Part shown: positions 1 to 6,957 of the stretch, piece after piece
How the letters are laid out: each line of letters starts with the position of its first letter
How positions within the stretch are numbered: the stretch's first letter is position 1
Source: JAYEPK01 sp048569615
GTDB taxonomy: Archaea > Thermoplasmatota > Penumbrarchaeia > Penumbrarchaeales > Penumbrarchaeaceae
NCBI GenBank assembly: GCA_048569615.1
Contig: JBLIRK010000045.1
Location: forward strand, 1-20,224
DNA length: 20,224 nucleotides
Direction of reading: 5' to 3'
Notes under the pieces: generated by a model
What the model was told of the DNA's origin: nothing
What the model saw: only the letters and a program-made list of their open reading frames with translations
The model's database searches: none
Program-made: the position numbers and the translations under genes

Positions 1-274
1 GACCGCGAACTGGTTCGACCTCGGACTGTCCCTTGCGTCCATATCCGCCCTTTTGCTCTCCAATGGAGAAACAACCATGATAAGGGACAAAATAGGATCT
101 CTCATATCGAATTCGAATAGATGCATCGAGGACCTGGAGCTTAAGGGATTGGTGAATTTCTCTCCATTCGAAGAGTGGCTGGACCAGGAGGATTCCGACC
201 GATATAGTAAACAAGCACTTTTCGAGCATATGGTCGGGCAGATGAAGATGATCGATGCCAGATTCGGCAAGTAG
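1..274 (+). CDS. C-terminal end of an unrecognised, probably membrane-anchored protein (5' truncated)
   Basis: The frame is open from base 2 to a TAG stop at 272-274, so the gene begins before the window and about 90 residues are visible. The first visible residues (about 7-20) are hydrophobic and could be the end of a transmembrane helix; the rest is charged and looks cytoplasmic, with a helical C-terminus rich in Met, Lys and Glu. I do not recognise the family. A TTG at 53 could in principle start a 73-residue product, but no ribosome binding site precedes it and the frame continues upstream, so a truncated longer gene is more likely. It converges on the FHA gene with a single base between the two stop codons. 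Confidence 0.55.
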   Translation, partial: TANWFDLGLSLASISALLLSNGETTMIRDKIGSLISNSNRCIEDLELKGLVNFSPFEEWLDQEDSDRYSKQALFEHMVGQMKMIDARFGK

Positions 275-275
275 A

Positions 276-824
276 TCAAACGAATAACCTTTCTATCTCC
301 GATGGATACTCATCAGGGATCATCTTGTATGATTCCACAAGCACCTTTTTCAGATCTGCACATTCCCCGGGAAGTGTTACTGAAATGCCGGCCACATCCA
401 CCGTACCTGCATCATCCTTTGTGTAAACAGGCTCAATGGTTATCTCGTATTTACCGAAACCGACAACTATTCGGGAATTGATCTCGATCGGTTCGCTGAC
501 CTTCCCCTTGCTCCATCCTCTGATCCGGATCCCATTGAGGGATGTGCCGTTCGAGCTTCCCATGTCCTGAACGAAGAATCTGTCTCCCCTCCAGAAGAAC
601 CGAGCATGGCTCCTCTCAGCTCCGCCGGAGGGATCCTCCTCAAGCCTGCTCACAGAAAGGGAGCATATGGTGATCCTATCAATCGTGCCGTTCTCTCTCA
701 ACACGGAGAGAAAGGGGCCATCTGCGATCATTACCCTGCCCAAATGGAAATCCCCATCTAAGGATATCTTTCTCCTTGTTCCATCGGGTTCCCGAAATTC
801 CAACTCGCAGCTTCCCGATGCCAT
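276..824 (-). CDS. FHA-domain protein
   Basis: FHA domains bind phosphothreonine peptides and act in phospho-signalling or complex assembly. The 182-residue product shows the fold's conserved pattern: Gly29-Arg30, Ser72-His73, then a D-x-G-S-S-N-G-T stretch ending at Thr94 and Asn97-Gly98. Glycine-Arg to Ser-His spacing is unusually long (about 42 residues), and a second Ser-Arg lies at 59-60, so a loop of about 12 residues seems inserted. The C-terminal 50 residues are not recognised. I chose ATG at 824: it follows GAGGG with proper spacing and lies about 26 bases from a TATA-like box, whereas the frame to 998 would overlap the divergent acyltransferase. No kinase is visible nearby. It is probably cytoplasmic and soluble. 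Confidence 0.85.
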   Translation of the reverse strand: MASGSCELEFREPDGTRRKISLDGDFHLGRVMIADGPFLSVLRENGTIDRITICSLSVSRLEEDPSGGAERSHARFFWRGDRFFVQDMGSSNGTSLNGIRIRGWSKGKVSEPIEINSRIVVGFGKYEITIEPVYTKDDAGTVDVAGISVTLPGECADLKKVLVESYKMIPDEYPSEIERLFV

Positions 825-841
825 GGATTGGTAATCCCTCC

Positions 842-856
842 TTTTAAAATAAAAAT
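842..856 (-). promoter_or_regulatory. TATA-like box of the FHA gene
   Basis: An A/T-only run lies about 26 bases upstream of the ATG at 824, the usual archaeal TATA-to-start-site distance. Transcription would start at or just upstream of the start codon. A short imperfect hairpin (GGATT/AATCC at 825-837) covers the GAGGG. Confidence 0.45.
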
Positions 857-881
857 CCTTCTGAAAAATTAATTCGGTTTT

Positions 882-894
882 GAAAAAATTAAAA
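882..894 (+). promoter_or_regulatory. TATA-like box of the acyltransferase gene
   Basis: GAAAAAATTAAAA is centred about 30 bases before the GTG at 918, and no Shine-Dalgarno sequence precedes that codon. This predicts a leaderless transcript and supports the GTG as the true start. The box shares one 93-base divergent region with the FHA promoter. Confidence 0.45.
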
Positions 895-917
895 TCCTCC
901 CAAACCAATTCGTCATT

Positions 918-1667
918 GTGCGCGGCAGTAAATACGCCAGGTTCTGGGAGGTGGACTTCATCCGGGGCCTCGCCATCATCGGAATGGTGCTCACCCACAT
1001 CATCCTAGACTTGGAAAGGGTAGGGAACATGGACGTAGGGATCGACTCTCCCTACTACGACCTGTTCCTGGACATGGGGAGGATGATATTCGTATTCCTC
1101 TGCGGCATCTCTCTCTCGCTCTCCTATTCACGGTGGAGAGCCCTCAACTGGACCGACAAGAAGATAATCAATGCTCTCCTCAGACGGGGAGCCCAGCTCT
1201 TCTTCCTCGGCATACTCATCACCTTGCTTTCGGCCATCTTCTTCCCTCATTACATCATCTATTTCGGAATACTCCATCTCATAGGTCTCTCCGTGATCTT
1301 CTCCTATCCCTTCCTCAAGAATCTCAAGCTCAATCTCTTCGCGGCTCCCCTTTCAATAATCCTCGGTTTCTGGCTTCACACGATCCATGTTCCCTTCTAT
1401 TATCTGTTCTGGATCGGACTGACACCCGAAGGATACCAGTCGGTGGATTTCCTTCCACTGTTCCCCGCCTTCGGGGTCGTACTTCTCGGAGCTTACCTCG
1501 GACGTGTCCTTTACCCCGATTACAGCCGCAGGTTCAAGATCAAGGATATGACCGACATCACGATGGTAAGGTGGATATCCAAGGCGGGCCGCCACACCCT
1601 CTTCATTTATCTTCTTCACCAACCCGTGCTGCTTGCCCTGATATTCCTGTTCCTCATGCTGATATGA
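918..1667 (+). CDS. HGSNAT/DUF1624-like membrane acyltransferase
   Basis: This is a 249-residue polytopic membrane protein of the heparan-alpha-glucosaminide N-acetyltransferase catalytic-domain-like (DUF1624) family, which is thought to move acyl groups across the membrane onto sugars or other surface molecules. The N-terminal signature is clear: R8-F-W-E-V-D13-F-I-R16-G, then H27 at the end of the first helix, the position of the family's catalytic histidine. About seven hydrophobic helices follow, and the C-terminus has the family's G-R-H-x-L-F-I-Y-L-L-H-Q-P signature. Length is typical. The start is GTG with no ribosome binding site but with a well-placed TATA-like box. The substrate cannot be told from the sequence; archaeal surface glycan or lipid is a guess. 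Confidence 0.85.
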   Translation: MRGSKYARFWEVDFIRGLAIIGMVLTHIILDLERVGNMDVGIDSPYYDLFLDMGRMIFVFLCGISLSLSYSRWRALNWTDKKIINALLRRGAQLFFLGILITLLSAIFFPHYIIYFGILHLIGLSVIFSYPFLKNLKLNLFAAPLSIILGFWLHTIHVPFYYLFWIGLTPEGYQSVDFLPLFPAFGVVLLGAYLGRVLYPDYSRRFKIKDMTDITMVRWISKAGRHTLFIYLLHQPVLLALIFLFLMLI

Positions 1668-1710
1668 TATCTGTCAAAACGTTATGGCGGGCATGCCTGA
1701 CATTGCTGGG

Positions 1711-1754
1711 ATTAGATATTACTCGATCCCTAGCATAGGTCCTTTATTAGGTGA
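1711..1754 (+). promoter_or_regulatory. TATA-like box and Shine-Dalgarno of hsp20
   Basis: ATTAGATATTA at 1711-1721 is a plausible TATA box, giving a start site near 1742. AGGTGA at 1749-1754 is a good Shine-Dalgarno sequence five bases before the ATG at 1760, so this gene, unlike several neighbours, has a short leader. Confidence 0.45.
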
Positions 1755-1759
1755 TATGA

Positions 1760-2071
1760 ATGAACGACTGCACGGACTATCCGGATTCGGATGTGACAAT
1801 GCCTTGCCTGTACATCAACCACGACCTCGAGAAATACTACGCCCAGGTAGAGCTCCCCGGGGTCAGGAAGGAGGACATCCACCTCGAGGTGATGGAGAAC
1901 GGCTTCTGCCTGAAAGGGAAGAGGGGCGAAAAGGAGATCTCCGGCTGCTGGATGCTAGGTCATCCCGTTGATGCTGAGAAGGTCAAGGCAAAATACGACA
2001 CCGGCCTCCTCGACATCGTCATGCCCCTGAAGAACCCTCTGACAAACGGAAAGAGGATAGAGATCGAATAG
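1760..2071 (+). CDS. Hsp20/alpha-crystallin small heat-shock protein
   Basis: The 103-residue product is a compact small heat-shock protein, an ATP-independent holdase that keeps unfolding proteins soluble. The alpha-crystallin domain fills most of it: the V-E-L-P-G-V-x-K-E-D-I motif sits around residues 30-41, and the A-K-Y-D-T-G-L-L-D-I segment near 78-87 replaces the common A-x-x-x-N-G-V-L. The C-terminus has an I-E-I motif, the IXI signature used for oligomer packing. The N-terminal arm is very short (about 20 residues), and with two Cys residues it is unusual. The ATG follows AGGTGA at good distance. It stands alone between its own promoter and a 130-base gap. Confidence 0.85.
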   Translation: MNDCTDYPDSDVTMPCLYINHDLEKYYAQVELPGVRKEDIHLEVMENGFCLKGKRGEKEISGCWMLGHPVDAEKVKAKYDTGLLDIVMPLKNPLTNGKRIEIE

Positions 2072-2175
2072 GATCGGCACTTGCTACCAAGAACCTATGG
2101 TTACAATATCTAATGCTGAAATTCCAATAAAGAGCATAACATCGGACAACCATTCTCACTCGCAAGATGAGTGCA

Positions 2176-2186
2176 ACATTAATATT
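2176..2186 (+). promoter_or_regulatory. possible TATA box in the gap upstream of the coiled-coil gene
   Basis: The 130-base gap 2072-2201 is A/T-rich near its right end, with ATTAATATT centred about 20 bases before ATG 2202; no Shine-Dalgarno sequence is visible. A 5-base inverted repeat (CACTC at 2157-2161 and GAGTG at 2169-2173) abuts it. Nothing else is recognised in the gap. Confidence 0.3.
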
Positions 2187-2201
2187 GATTAGTATATTTC
2201 C

Positions 2202-2693
2202 ATGATGATGCCGGAAGAGGAGAGCGAAGACAAGTTCAAAGAACTTGCATCCCGCCTTGACAGGCTCGAAAGGGAGATCAGACTGCTGGGCGAGCATCCG
2301 GACAGAGAAAGTGAGAACGGGAGCCTGCTGGAGGTAAAGGGTGATTTCTTCCATATGATCAAGGTGCTGAAGGCCCTCTATCTGGACGAGAAGGAGGACG
2401 AGGAGGAGATAAGGAAGATCTCGGAGGATATCGAACAGGGCAATATCAAGGTGGACATGACCGACCTCTTCTTCCGCTTCTTTGTAAGGCAGGAGATCCA
2501 GAACGCCCGCATGAAGCTGCTGTTCCTCTCCCAGAGGTTCACGGTGGACACCTCTCTTTTCGACCAGCTCGACGACCTTTCAATAATTATCGAGGACCCA
2601 AGATATTCGGTCCAGCAGGTGATCGTGGGCTGGAAGAGGTTCGAGAGGGACGTGAGCGCCGAGATCAAGAGACTGCAGCAGCAGGGAGGATAA
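2202..2693 (+). CDS. hypothetical acidic helical protein with N-terminal coiled coil
   Basis: I do not recognise this 163-residue protein. It starts with three consecutive Met codons (2202, 2205, 2208), so the exact start is uncertain by a few residues. Residues about 8-30 have a heptad-like pattern (L-x-x-R-L-D-R-L-E-R-E-I) suggesting a coiled coil, and residues 57-80 are strongly acidic. The rest is predicted helical, with no transmembrane helix, Cys cluster or nucleotide motif. It ends three bases from the stop of the convergent membrane-protein gene. A soluble oligomerisation or adaptor protein is possible, but no function can be assigned. Confidence 0.7.
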   Translation: MMMPEEESEDKFKELASRLDRLEREIRLLGEHPDRESENGSLLEVKGDFFHMIKVLKALYLDEKEDEEEIRKISEDIEQGNIKVDMTDLFFRFFVRQEIQNARMKLLFLSQRFTVDTSLFDQLDDLSIIIEDPRYSVQQVIVGWKRFERDVSAEIKRLQQQGG

Positions 2694-2696
2694 TGA

Positions 2697-3311
2697 TCAG
2701 GATCCCGCTCCCTTCGGGTTCTTGGTGGGTATCCAGTTGATCTCTTCCTTCCTCTTGGCCACGGCCCTTGCGATGACCACCTGAAGGATGGTTCCCACGA
2801 CCGTCATGAACAGGGCAATGGATATCTGAATGATCCTGATGGTGGGATCTCCCATGTCTCCGAGCAGAGGCGTCACACCCATGGCTATGACCACACCTCC
2901 GAGGAAGGATGAGAAGGTCTTCATGAACTTCTGGGTGAATGGGACCATCGCAAGGAAGAGGACTAGGCCGATCACCATGAGGAGTATCTCGTTCTCTTTT
3001 CCCAAGAAAGGCATGAGAACGTCCACGAATACCGTGGATGCAAAGAGTGCCAAAAGCATTGCAAGAGTCCCCTTCCCAACAAGCCCGCCGCATATTATGA
3101 AGGCTGCCGCGACGATCACCTCGACGGCAGGGTGAATATTGTATCCGTAGAGCATACCTCGAAGTATCATGTAGGCAAGTATTCCTCCTGCCACCGCACC
3201 CACGGTGAATGCGAGGACGGTGAGTATCTCCTTGCCGTATATCACCAGGGCCAATCCCATGAATATCAGAAAAGGCACATATATTATCTGGACTGGAAGG
3301 TCCAATATCAT
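2697..3311 (-). CDS. polytopic membrane protein, TMEM198/DUF4203-like
   Basis: The 204-residue product has about six or seven hydrophobic helices separated by short loops and ends in a basic tail (residues about 184-204). The glycine-rich early helices (G-A-V-A-G-G-I-L-A-Y near residues 38-47) and overall layout resemble the TM7S3/TM198-like family, whose role in prokaryotes is unknown. I base this on pattern only. ATG 3311 is preceded by GTGATCC, complementary to the archaeal 16S rRNA tail, but directly next to the start; a TATA-like box lies about 35 bases upstream. It is separated from the upstream STAND regulator by its own promoter region and is probably not in that operon. Confidence 0.7.
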   Translation of the reverse strand: MILDLPVQIIYVPFLIFMGLALVIYGKEILTVLAFTVGAVAGGILAYMILRGMLYGYNIHPAVEVIVAAAFIICGGLVGKGTLAMLLALFASTVFVDVLMPFLGKENEILLMVIGLVLFLAMVPFTQKFMKTFSSFLGGVVIAMGVTPLLGDMGDPTIRIIQISIALFMTVVGTILQVVIARAVAKRKEEINWIPTKNPKGAGS

Positions 3312-3327
3312 CGGATCACTCTTTTTT

Positions 3328-3352
3328 CAAGAGGTCTCTTGGATTATTTAGA
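3328..3352 (-). promoter_or_regulatory. TATA-like box with adjacent 14-base palindrome
   Basis: On the minus strand a TATA-like box (complement of ATTATTTAGA, 3343-3352) is followed at once by a perfect inverted repeat CAAGAG-GT-CTCTTG (3328-3341). The palindrome lies between the box and the predicted transcription start, a common place for archaeal repressor operators. Confidence 0.4.
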
Positions 3353-3382
3353 CCTTTTTCCATAATCTTATACGGAAAATAT

Positions 3383-6181
3383 TCAGGATGATGTCCTGGC
3401 GAGCATCGACAGACAGCTCCTCTCAAGGTCCCTGAATCCCCCTTTCCTGCTCAGGTCCAGGGCCTCATTGACCATATTCCTGTGTGAAGTCGATCCCTTG
3501 GGATAGGTCGAGGAGAGAAGGAGCAGGGTCCTGGCCCGGACCTTCTCCCTCCCTTTTACCTTTAGGACATAGATCACCGCCTGGAGATAATCCTTGCTGG
3601 GCCCCTTGAAATCCCTTGATAGCGAGAAGGCTATCTCGTTGATCTCGTCATAGGCCCTGTCCTGATCGAATGCTGAAAGGAGAATATCGATATGCTCCAG
3701 TGACGCTTCCCCGAGCTTACCCCCGTTTTCAAGGACCGTAAGATACAATTCCACGGTGGCCATCAAAAGTGACGAATCGCTCTCGACCTCCTCAATGCCC
3801 AGCAGAGTTCTGAGCCTCCCCATCCTGCGGATCGACCTCTTGATCCTGGAGAGCATTCTGACGCCTTCCTTGGTCTTCCCCGACTTCAAAGCCGAGGAGA
3901 TGAAGGGATGGACCAGACGGATGGAGTAGGTCAGGTCCCCTATGTCTATGTAGCCCGCCAGGGCTGACCTGTAGTAATGGAGCGCCTCCCTGGGCTGCAG
4001 GACCATCATGTAGAGGTTGCCGGTCCGGAACATGGCCTGGAACCTGACCCTGTCAAGACCCTGTTTCTCGGCTTCCCTCGATGTTGTCAGGTATTCCTTG
4101 AGCGCAGCGGGAAAATCTCCCCCTCTCTGATGGACCTCACCCAGATTTAATCTGCAGATCGCCGCTCCCCTGCCGTCTTCCAGACCCTTTAGAATTGAAA
4201 ATGCCCTTGTAAGGTAATCCCTCGCAAGGTCCAGCTCTCCCAGGCTCAGATAAGCTGTGCCCATGTTGTTCAGCACCTTTCCCTCCTCTTCGAGGTTCCC
4301 GGTCTTCCTTACCATCCCGAGGCTCTTCTTGTAAGTGTCCATCCCTTCCTTGCTCACTCCCTCCCGGAGGTGGACCTCGGCGAACCTGCCCAGGATCCTG
4401 GCCATCAGAACCGCTCCTTCCTCCTCTCCCGTTGGATAAAGGTCCTCGCATATCCGGGCGGCTTCCCTGAGGACCTCCATGGAGCCTTCCCTGTCCCCTT
4501 CCATCAATTTGGCCTCGGACATTGCAAGCATCAGTCTGATCTTCACCGGCTCCTCCATCTCCTCGCTCAGCAGCTCTTTTAGGGATTCCATCACCATAGG
4601 GTAGCCCCTGCCCAGAAGATACTCTCCCAGGTCCGAGAACAGTTCGATGAGCTCCCTTGTCTTTCCCAGTTCACGGCAGAGCTTGATGTAGCTGAGGAGG
4701 TCCTTGTCCCGGCCCCTCCGGGAGAAGTAATCCAGGGCCTTTTCCCTGTAGTGGTTCTCCATCTCGGCTGTCAGGCCATCCTTGACGGCATCCCTCACAG
4801 CGTCGTGGAGGTCCATGCTGCCGTCACCGTACTCCCTGAGCAGCATCCTTCTCTGGAGAGAGAAGACCATTGGAGCATCGACATCGTCAAGTTGAGTGAA
4901 GCAGTCGATCTTTACCGGCTCCTCCATGACGGAGGCCATCTCCAGGACCGATCTTTCCTCCTTAGTAAGATTGACGAGAACCTCCTCATTTAGGAACCTG
5001 TCCAGCGAAAGCCTGAGGTCCTCCGGCCTGATCTCCGGTGATGCCTTGAGCAGCGATAGTGCAAGAGGATGGCCTCTGGTGATGTCGAATATCATATCGT
5101 GCTGCTCGGGGGGTATGTCAACACTGCTGAGGATCTCCGAGACAGCTTCCCTGTCCAGCCCGCCGAGTTCGAGTTCGATAATTGGCTCCTTCAGCAGGGC
5201 TTCGGACCTGGTGTAGGCATCCGGCCGCTCCCTTGAGATTATTATCACCTTTGCCTTCCCTTCCCCTTTCAGGATCGTGTTCTTGATAAGCCTTATGAGC
5301 TCGGACATGTCCGGCGGCAGCCTGTGCGCGTCGTCGATCACAAGTACCGCCGATTTCGAGGTAATTCCCTTGAGGAGGATATCCACCCCCGCCTCCAGGG
5401 GCAGCAGGTCCTCGGAGCTCATCTTCTGATAAAGCTCCGGTCTTCCGAGTATCTTGAGGGACCTGCCGGCATCCATAAGGAATGACCTCGGCTCCATCCA
5501 CCGGTTCGAGGCCATCCAGATGAGGTTTGAATGCTTTCTGTCGGTGAAGAACTGGGATACGAGGGTGGTCTTTCCCTGACCGGCTATCCCCAGGATCGAA
5601 AGCAGCCTGGGACCTTCGGAATCGATGACCTCGCCAAGTATGTCCAGCTCCTCGAACCTGCCGTGGAAGTCCTTGACCTTGGGAATTGAAGCGGTCATGT
5701 CGGATTCCGTGCCCTTTGAGGAGAGCAGATTGAGGTCCGCTTCATTCCCGTCAAGATACCTGTTCAGAGCCTCGTGGACGGTCACTCTTCTGTGGAGGTG
5801 GAGTTCCAGGTGCGACAGGAACCGCTCAAGTGTCCATTCCTCCAGGGTTCCTTCGGTGTTCTGAACCAGGACCAGTTTCGAGGATATATCGGAGAGGATC
5901 CCTTCGGTCTCCCGGATGCCCTTCGGTGTCAGAAAATAGACCTTCCTCCTTCTCTGCTTGTTGAGGACATGGGCGGACCTTGATGAGACAAATCCCTTGG
6001 ATATGAGTTCCTGGAGCGACCTGGAGAGGTTGTTCTGTCTGATATCGAGCTCCTTGGACATTCCTCCCTGCGAAAGTACCTCCGGAACGGTGAAGGCATC
6101 CTTGGATTCCTCATGCTGATGGAGGAGGAGCAGGATCCTCGTTTCAACCGATGCCCTTTTCAGAAACTCGTTTCCCCTCAT
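3383..6181 (-). CDS. winged-helix / STAND NTPase / TPR regulator
   Basis: This 932-residue protein joins three parts. Residues about 6-88 form a MarR-like winged helix with a basic wing (K-Q-R-R-R-K). Residues about 170-470 form a STAND-type P-loop NTPase: Walker A G-I-A-G-Q-G-K-T-T at 198-206, Walker B V-L-V-I-D-D at 279-284, a sensor strand V-I-I-I-S-R near 312-317, and the STAND-typical G-H-P-L-A-L near 370-375. From about 500 onward are helical repeats, with good TPR units near 635-668, 674-706 and 714-746. Such proteins (MalT or AfsR-like) switch on ATP binding when the repeat domain senses a ligand; here the DNA-binding part is N-terminal. ATG 6181 is chosen because a TATA box lies about 33 bases upstream, while the longer frame to 6328 would overlap the neighbouring regulator. 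Inducer and targets are unknown; a defence role is a less likely alternative. Confidence 0.85.
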   Translation of the reverse strand: MRGNEFLKRASVETRILLLLHQHEESKDAFTVPEVLSQGGMSKELDIRQNNLSRSLQELISKGFVSSRSAHVLNKQRRRKVYFLTPKGIRETEGILSDISSKLVLVQNTEGTLEEWTLERFLSHLELHLHRRVTVHEALNRYLDGNEADLNLLSSKGTESDMTASIPKVKDFHGRFEELDILGEVIDSEGPRLLSILGIAGQGKTTLVSQFFTDRKHSNLIWMASNRWMEPRSFLMDAGRSLKILGRPELYQKMSSEDLLPLEAGVDILLKGITSKSAVLVIDDAHRLPPDMSELIRLIKNTILKGEGKAKVIIISRERPDAYTRSEALLKEPIIELELGGLDREAVSEILSSVDIPPEQHDMIFDITRGHPLALSLLKASPEIRPEDLRLSLDRFLNEEVLVNLTKEERSVLEMASVMEEPVKIDCFTQLDDVDAPMVFSLQRRMLLREYGDGSMDLHDAVRDAVKDGLTAEMENHYREKALDYFSRRGRDKDLLSYIKLCRELGKTRELIELFSDLGEYLLGRGYPMVMESLKELLSEEMEEPVKIRLMLAMSEAKLMEGDREGSMEVLREAARICEDLYPTGEEEGAVLMARILGRFAEVHLREGVSKEGMDTYKKSLGMVRKTGNLEEEGKVLNNMGTAYLSLGELDLARDYLTRAFSILKGLEDGRGAAICRLNLGEVHQRGGDFPAALKEYLTTSREAEKQGLDRVRFQAMFRTGNLYMMVLQPREALHYYRSALAGYIDIGDLTYSIRLVHPFISSALKSGKTKEGVRMLSRIKRSIRRMGRLRTLLGIEEVESDSSLLMATVELYLTVLENGGKLGEASLEHIDILLSAFDQDRAYDEINEIAFSLSRDFKGPSKDYLQAVIYVLKVKGREKVRARTLLLLSSTYPKGSTSHRNMVNEALDLSRKGGFRDLERSCLSMLARTSS

Positions 6182-6208
6182 CTGTGACCATCCAAATGGA
6201 CGCCTGTC

Positions 6209-6221
6209 TAAATAAAATTTA
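6209..6221 (-). promoter_or_regulatory. TATA-like box of the STAND regulator
   Basis: TAAATAAAATTTA lies in the 55-base gap between the two regulator genes, giving a predicted start site near 6188 and an almost leaderless mRNA from ATG 6181. It argues that the regulator is transcribed separately from the Bat-type gene and that the upstream 49-codon extension is not translated. Confidence 0.5.
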
Positions 6222-6236
6222 ATCAAGCAGAGCCTG

Positions 6237-6896
6237 TCATTCCTTGAAAAGGGACGAAAAGAGAGACCTCTGACCCTTTTTAATATGCTCCAGAACCGTT
6301 GTATGGGAGAGCCCAAGCTCCGAGGCAAGCTCCCTGGAGTTTATCCTCCTCGGTGTGTCGAAATAACCCAGCCTCACAGCCGCTTCAAGGCATTGATACT
6401 GCTTCTGCGTCAGTGTCGAAAGCACTCCCTCCATCCGAGGTTGATATGTTCTGATTGAGATTATCTCGTATTTTGCTCCCCACGCCTGGGCGAAGGAGAG
6501 GAACCTGTTCAGGTCACCCTGCCTTCCCACGATGGAACCGGTCATTGTTTGGGCCGTGAACCTCGCGGGGAATTCGATGAAGCAGTTGAATGTATCGAAG
6601 AACTTACGGATGATTTCCGTATAGACGTCCGGGAACTGACCTGAGACCATGACCATTGATCTCTTCCCGTCACTTGATATCTCCACTATCCTCTCGACAA
6701 GATCAAGGTCCTTGACAAATTCCACCCTCGGCTCCTCCTTCCAAACTACCTCGCAGACCAGGATGAATCTCTCGAAGGTCTGCATCAGTGATGTGACAAT
6801 GGTGACCTCATCGATGTGTTCGAACATGTCCCCGTATCCGAGCTCCAGTATATCCGGGGGATTGTAATTGAGCCTGAGTATCTTCAGGTCCATCAT
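6237..6896 (-). CDS. Bat-type (bacterio-opsin activator) HTH transcription regulator
   Basis: The C-terminal about 55 residues of this 219-residue protein match the HTH_10 (bacterio-opsin activator) domain: L-T-x-K-Q followed by A-A-x-R-L-G-Y-F-D-x-P-R-R, then E-L-A-S-E-L-G-L-S-H-T-T-V-x-E-H, with the recognition helix in the last part. This domain is nearly restricted to archaea. The N-terminal about 150 residues are probably a ligand-sensing or dimerisation region and are not recognised in detail. Two ATG codons (6896, 6893) are possible; a TATA-like box about 26 bases upstream suggests a leaderless transcript. It lies directly upstream of the STAND regulator, in the same direction. Targets are unknown. 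Confidence 0.85.
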   Translation of the reverse strand: MMDLKILRLNYNPPDILELGYGDMFEHIDEVTIVTSLMQTFERFILVCEVVWKEEPRVEFVKDLDLVERIVEISSDGKRSMVMVSGQFPDVYTEIIRKFFDTFNCFIEFPARFTAQTMTGSIVGRQGDLNRFLSFAQAWGAKYEIISIRTYQPRMEGVLSTLTQKQYQCLEAAVRLGYFDTPRRINSRELASELGLSHTTVLEHIKKGQRSLFSSLFKE

Positions 6897-6918
6897 GGGC
6901 CTTCAATGTAAGGCATTT

Positions 6919-6926
6919 CTAATAAT
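6919..6926 (-). promoter_or_regulatory. TATA-like box of the Bat-type regulator
   Basis: CTAATAAT (complement ATTATTAG) is centred about 26 bases upstream of the first ATG at 6896 and no clear Shine-Dalgarno is present. It sits in the 61-base gap after the large surface-protein gene. Confidence 0.35.
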
Positions 6927-6957
6927 CCTTTGGGGATGTGCCTTCCATGGCAGGAAA

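Noticed and set aside
825..998. 58-codon N-terminal extension of the FHA protein
   Set aside because: It overlaps the divergent acyltransferase and the shared promoter region; ATG 824 has a ribosome binding site.
1133..1738. 201-codon frame overlapping the acyltransferase
   Set aside because: It is the +1 shadow of a clear membrane acyltransferase; its product is His/Pro/Arg-rich without any motif.
2157..2173. small inverted repeat CACTC/GAGTG upstream of the coiled-coil gene
   Set aside because: Five-base arms with a 7-base loop are expected by chance, and no T-tract follows, so neither terminator nor operator is supported.
6182..6328. 49-codon N-terminal extension of the STAND regulator
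   Set aside because: It overlaps the Bat-type gene and crosses a good TATA box that fits ATG 6181 instead.
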